Part shown: one piece after another, positions 9,627-9,662 of the stretch
Position numbering within the stretch: the first letter of the stretch is position 1
Layout of the letters: each line of letters opens with the position of its first letter
Origin: Acidaminobacter sp.
GTDB lineage: Bacteria > Bacillota_A > Clostridia > Peptostreptococcales > Acidaminobacteraceae
Reading direction: 5' to 3'
NCBI GenBank assembly: GCA_009881125.1
Contig: WXFH01000257.1
Coordinates: 1 to 9,662 of the forward strand
Length of the DNA stretch: 9,662 bases
Made by a program: the position numbers and the translations under genes
Notes under the pieces: model-generated
The model's input: only the letters and a program-made list of their open reading frames with translations
Told to the model about the DNA's origin: nothing
Databases searched by the model: none

Positions 9627-9651
9627 GTGGTTTTAGCGGATATCCTCCCAC
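9627..9651 (-). promoter_or_regulatory. Candidate L1 autoregulatory site ahead of rplA
   Basis: The minus-strand RNA reads GUGG (9648-9651), GA, then GG and CC around an AUAU loop, then GCUAAAA, then CCAC (9627-9630). This makes a two-part stem interrupted by an asymmetric internal loop, the general shape of L1 sites in 23S rRNA and in mRNAs for L1. It abuts the rplA Shine-Dalgarno. Identification rests on shape and position; the stems are short. Confidence 0.5.
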
Positions 9652-9662
9652 TGATTGTCAGG

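Noticed and set aside
9613..9651. N-terminal extension of L1 from an ATG at 9651
   Set aside because: Adds 13 residues untypical of L1 and overlaps the candidate L1 site; the ATG at 9612 has an ideal ribosome binding site.

Overview
The window is a core housekeeping locus of a low-to-moderate-GC Gram-positive bacterium, most likely a member of the Clostridia (Bacillota). Everything that can be supported as a gene lies on the minus strand, so the locus reads from high to low coordinates: rplA (L1) - rplJ (L10) - rplL (L7/L12) - rpoB - rpoC - start of an unidentified gene that runs off the left edge. Taxonomic hints are strong GGAGG-type ribosome binding sites, a beta' subunit of 1173 residues without the large trigger-loop insertion of proteobacteria, a threonine in the rifampicin pocket where E. 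coli has Asn518 (as in Bacillota), and an L10 leader coupled to an intrinsic terminator. I cannot name a genus from the sequence alone.

Right part (about 7778-9662): rplA is preceded by a short stem-and-internal-loop that looks like an L1 autoregulatory site. A 211-bp gap separates rplA from rplJ. It contains a near-consensus sigma-A promoter, an L10-leader RNA and an intrinsic terminator just ahead of the rplJ ribosome binding site, which together form an attenuator for rplJL. A GC-only hairpin sits between rplJ and rplL.

Middle (7397-7777): a long non-coding gap holds two successive terminator-like hairpins behind rplL, then a strong sigma-A promoter and a roughly 135-nt 5' UTR with two competing hairpins ahead of rpoB. 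rpoBC can therefore be transcribed on its own promoter as well as by read-through from rplJL. The ybxB-type methyltransferase gene found between rplL and rpoB in Bacillus subtilis is absent.

Left part (1-7396): rpoB (1228 aa) and rpoC (1173 aa) are intact, 17 bp apart, and carry all catalytic and zinc-binding residues checked. Downstream of rpoC a third near-consensus promoter, with its -35 box inside one arm of a long inverted repeat, drives a new gene of which only 14 codons are visible.

Together the genes supply the L1 stalk, the L10(L12)n stalk and the two largest RNA polymerase subunits. The interest lies in the RNA-level wiring between them. I see no mobile element, CRISPR array, defence system or other undescribed gene system here; the long plus-strand open frames are shadows of the real genes.
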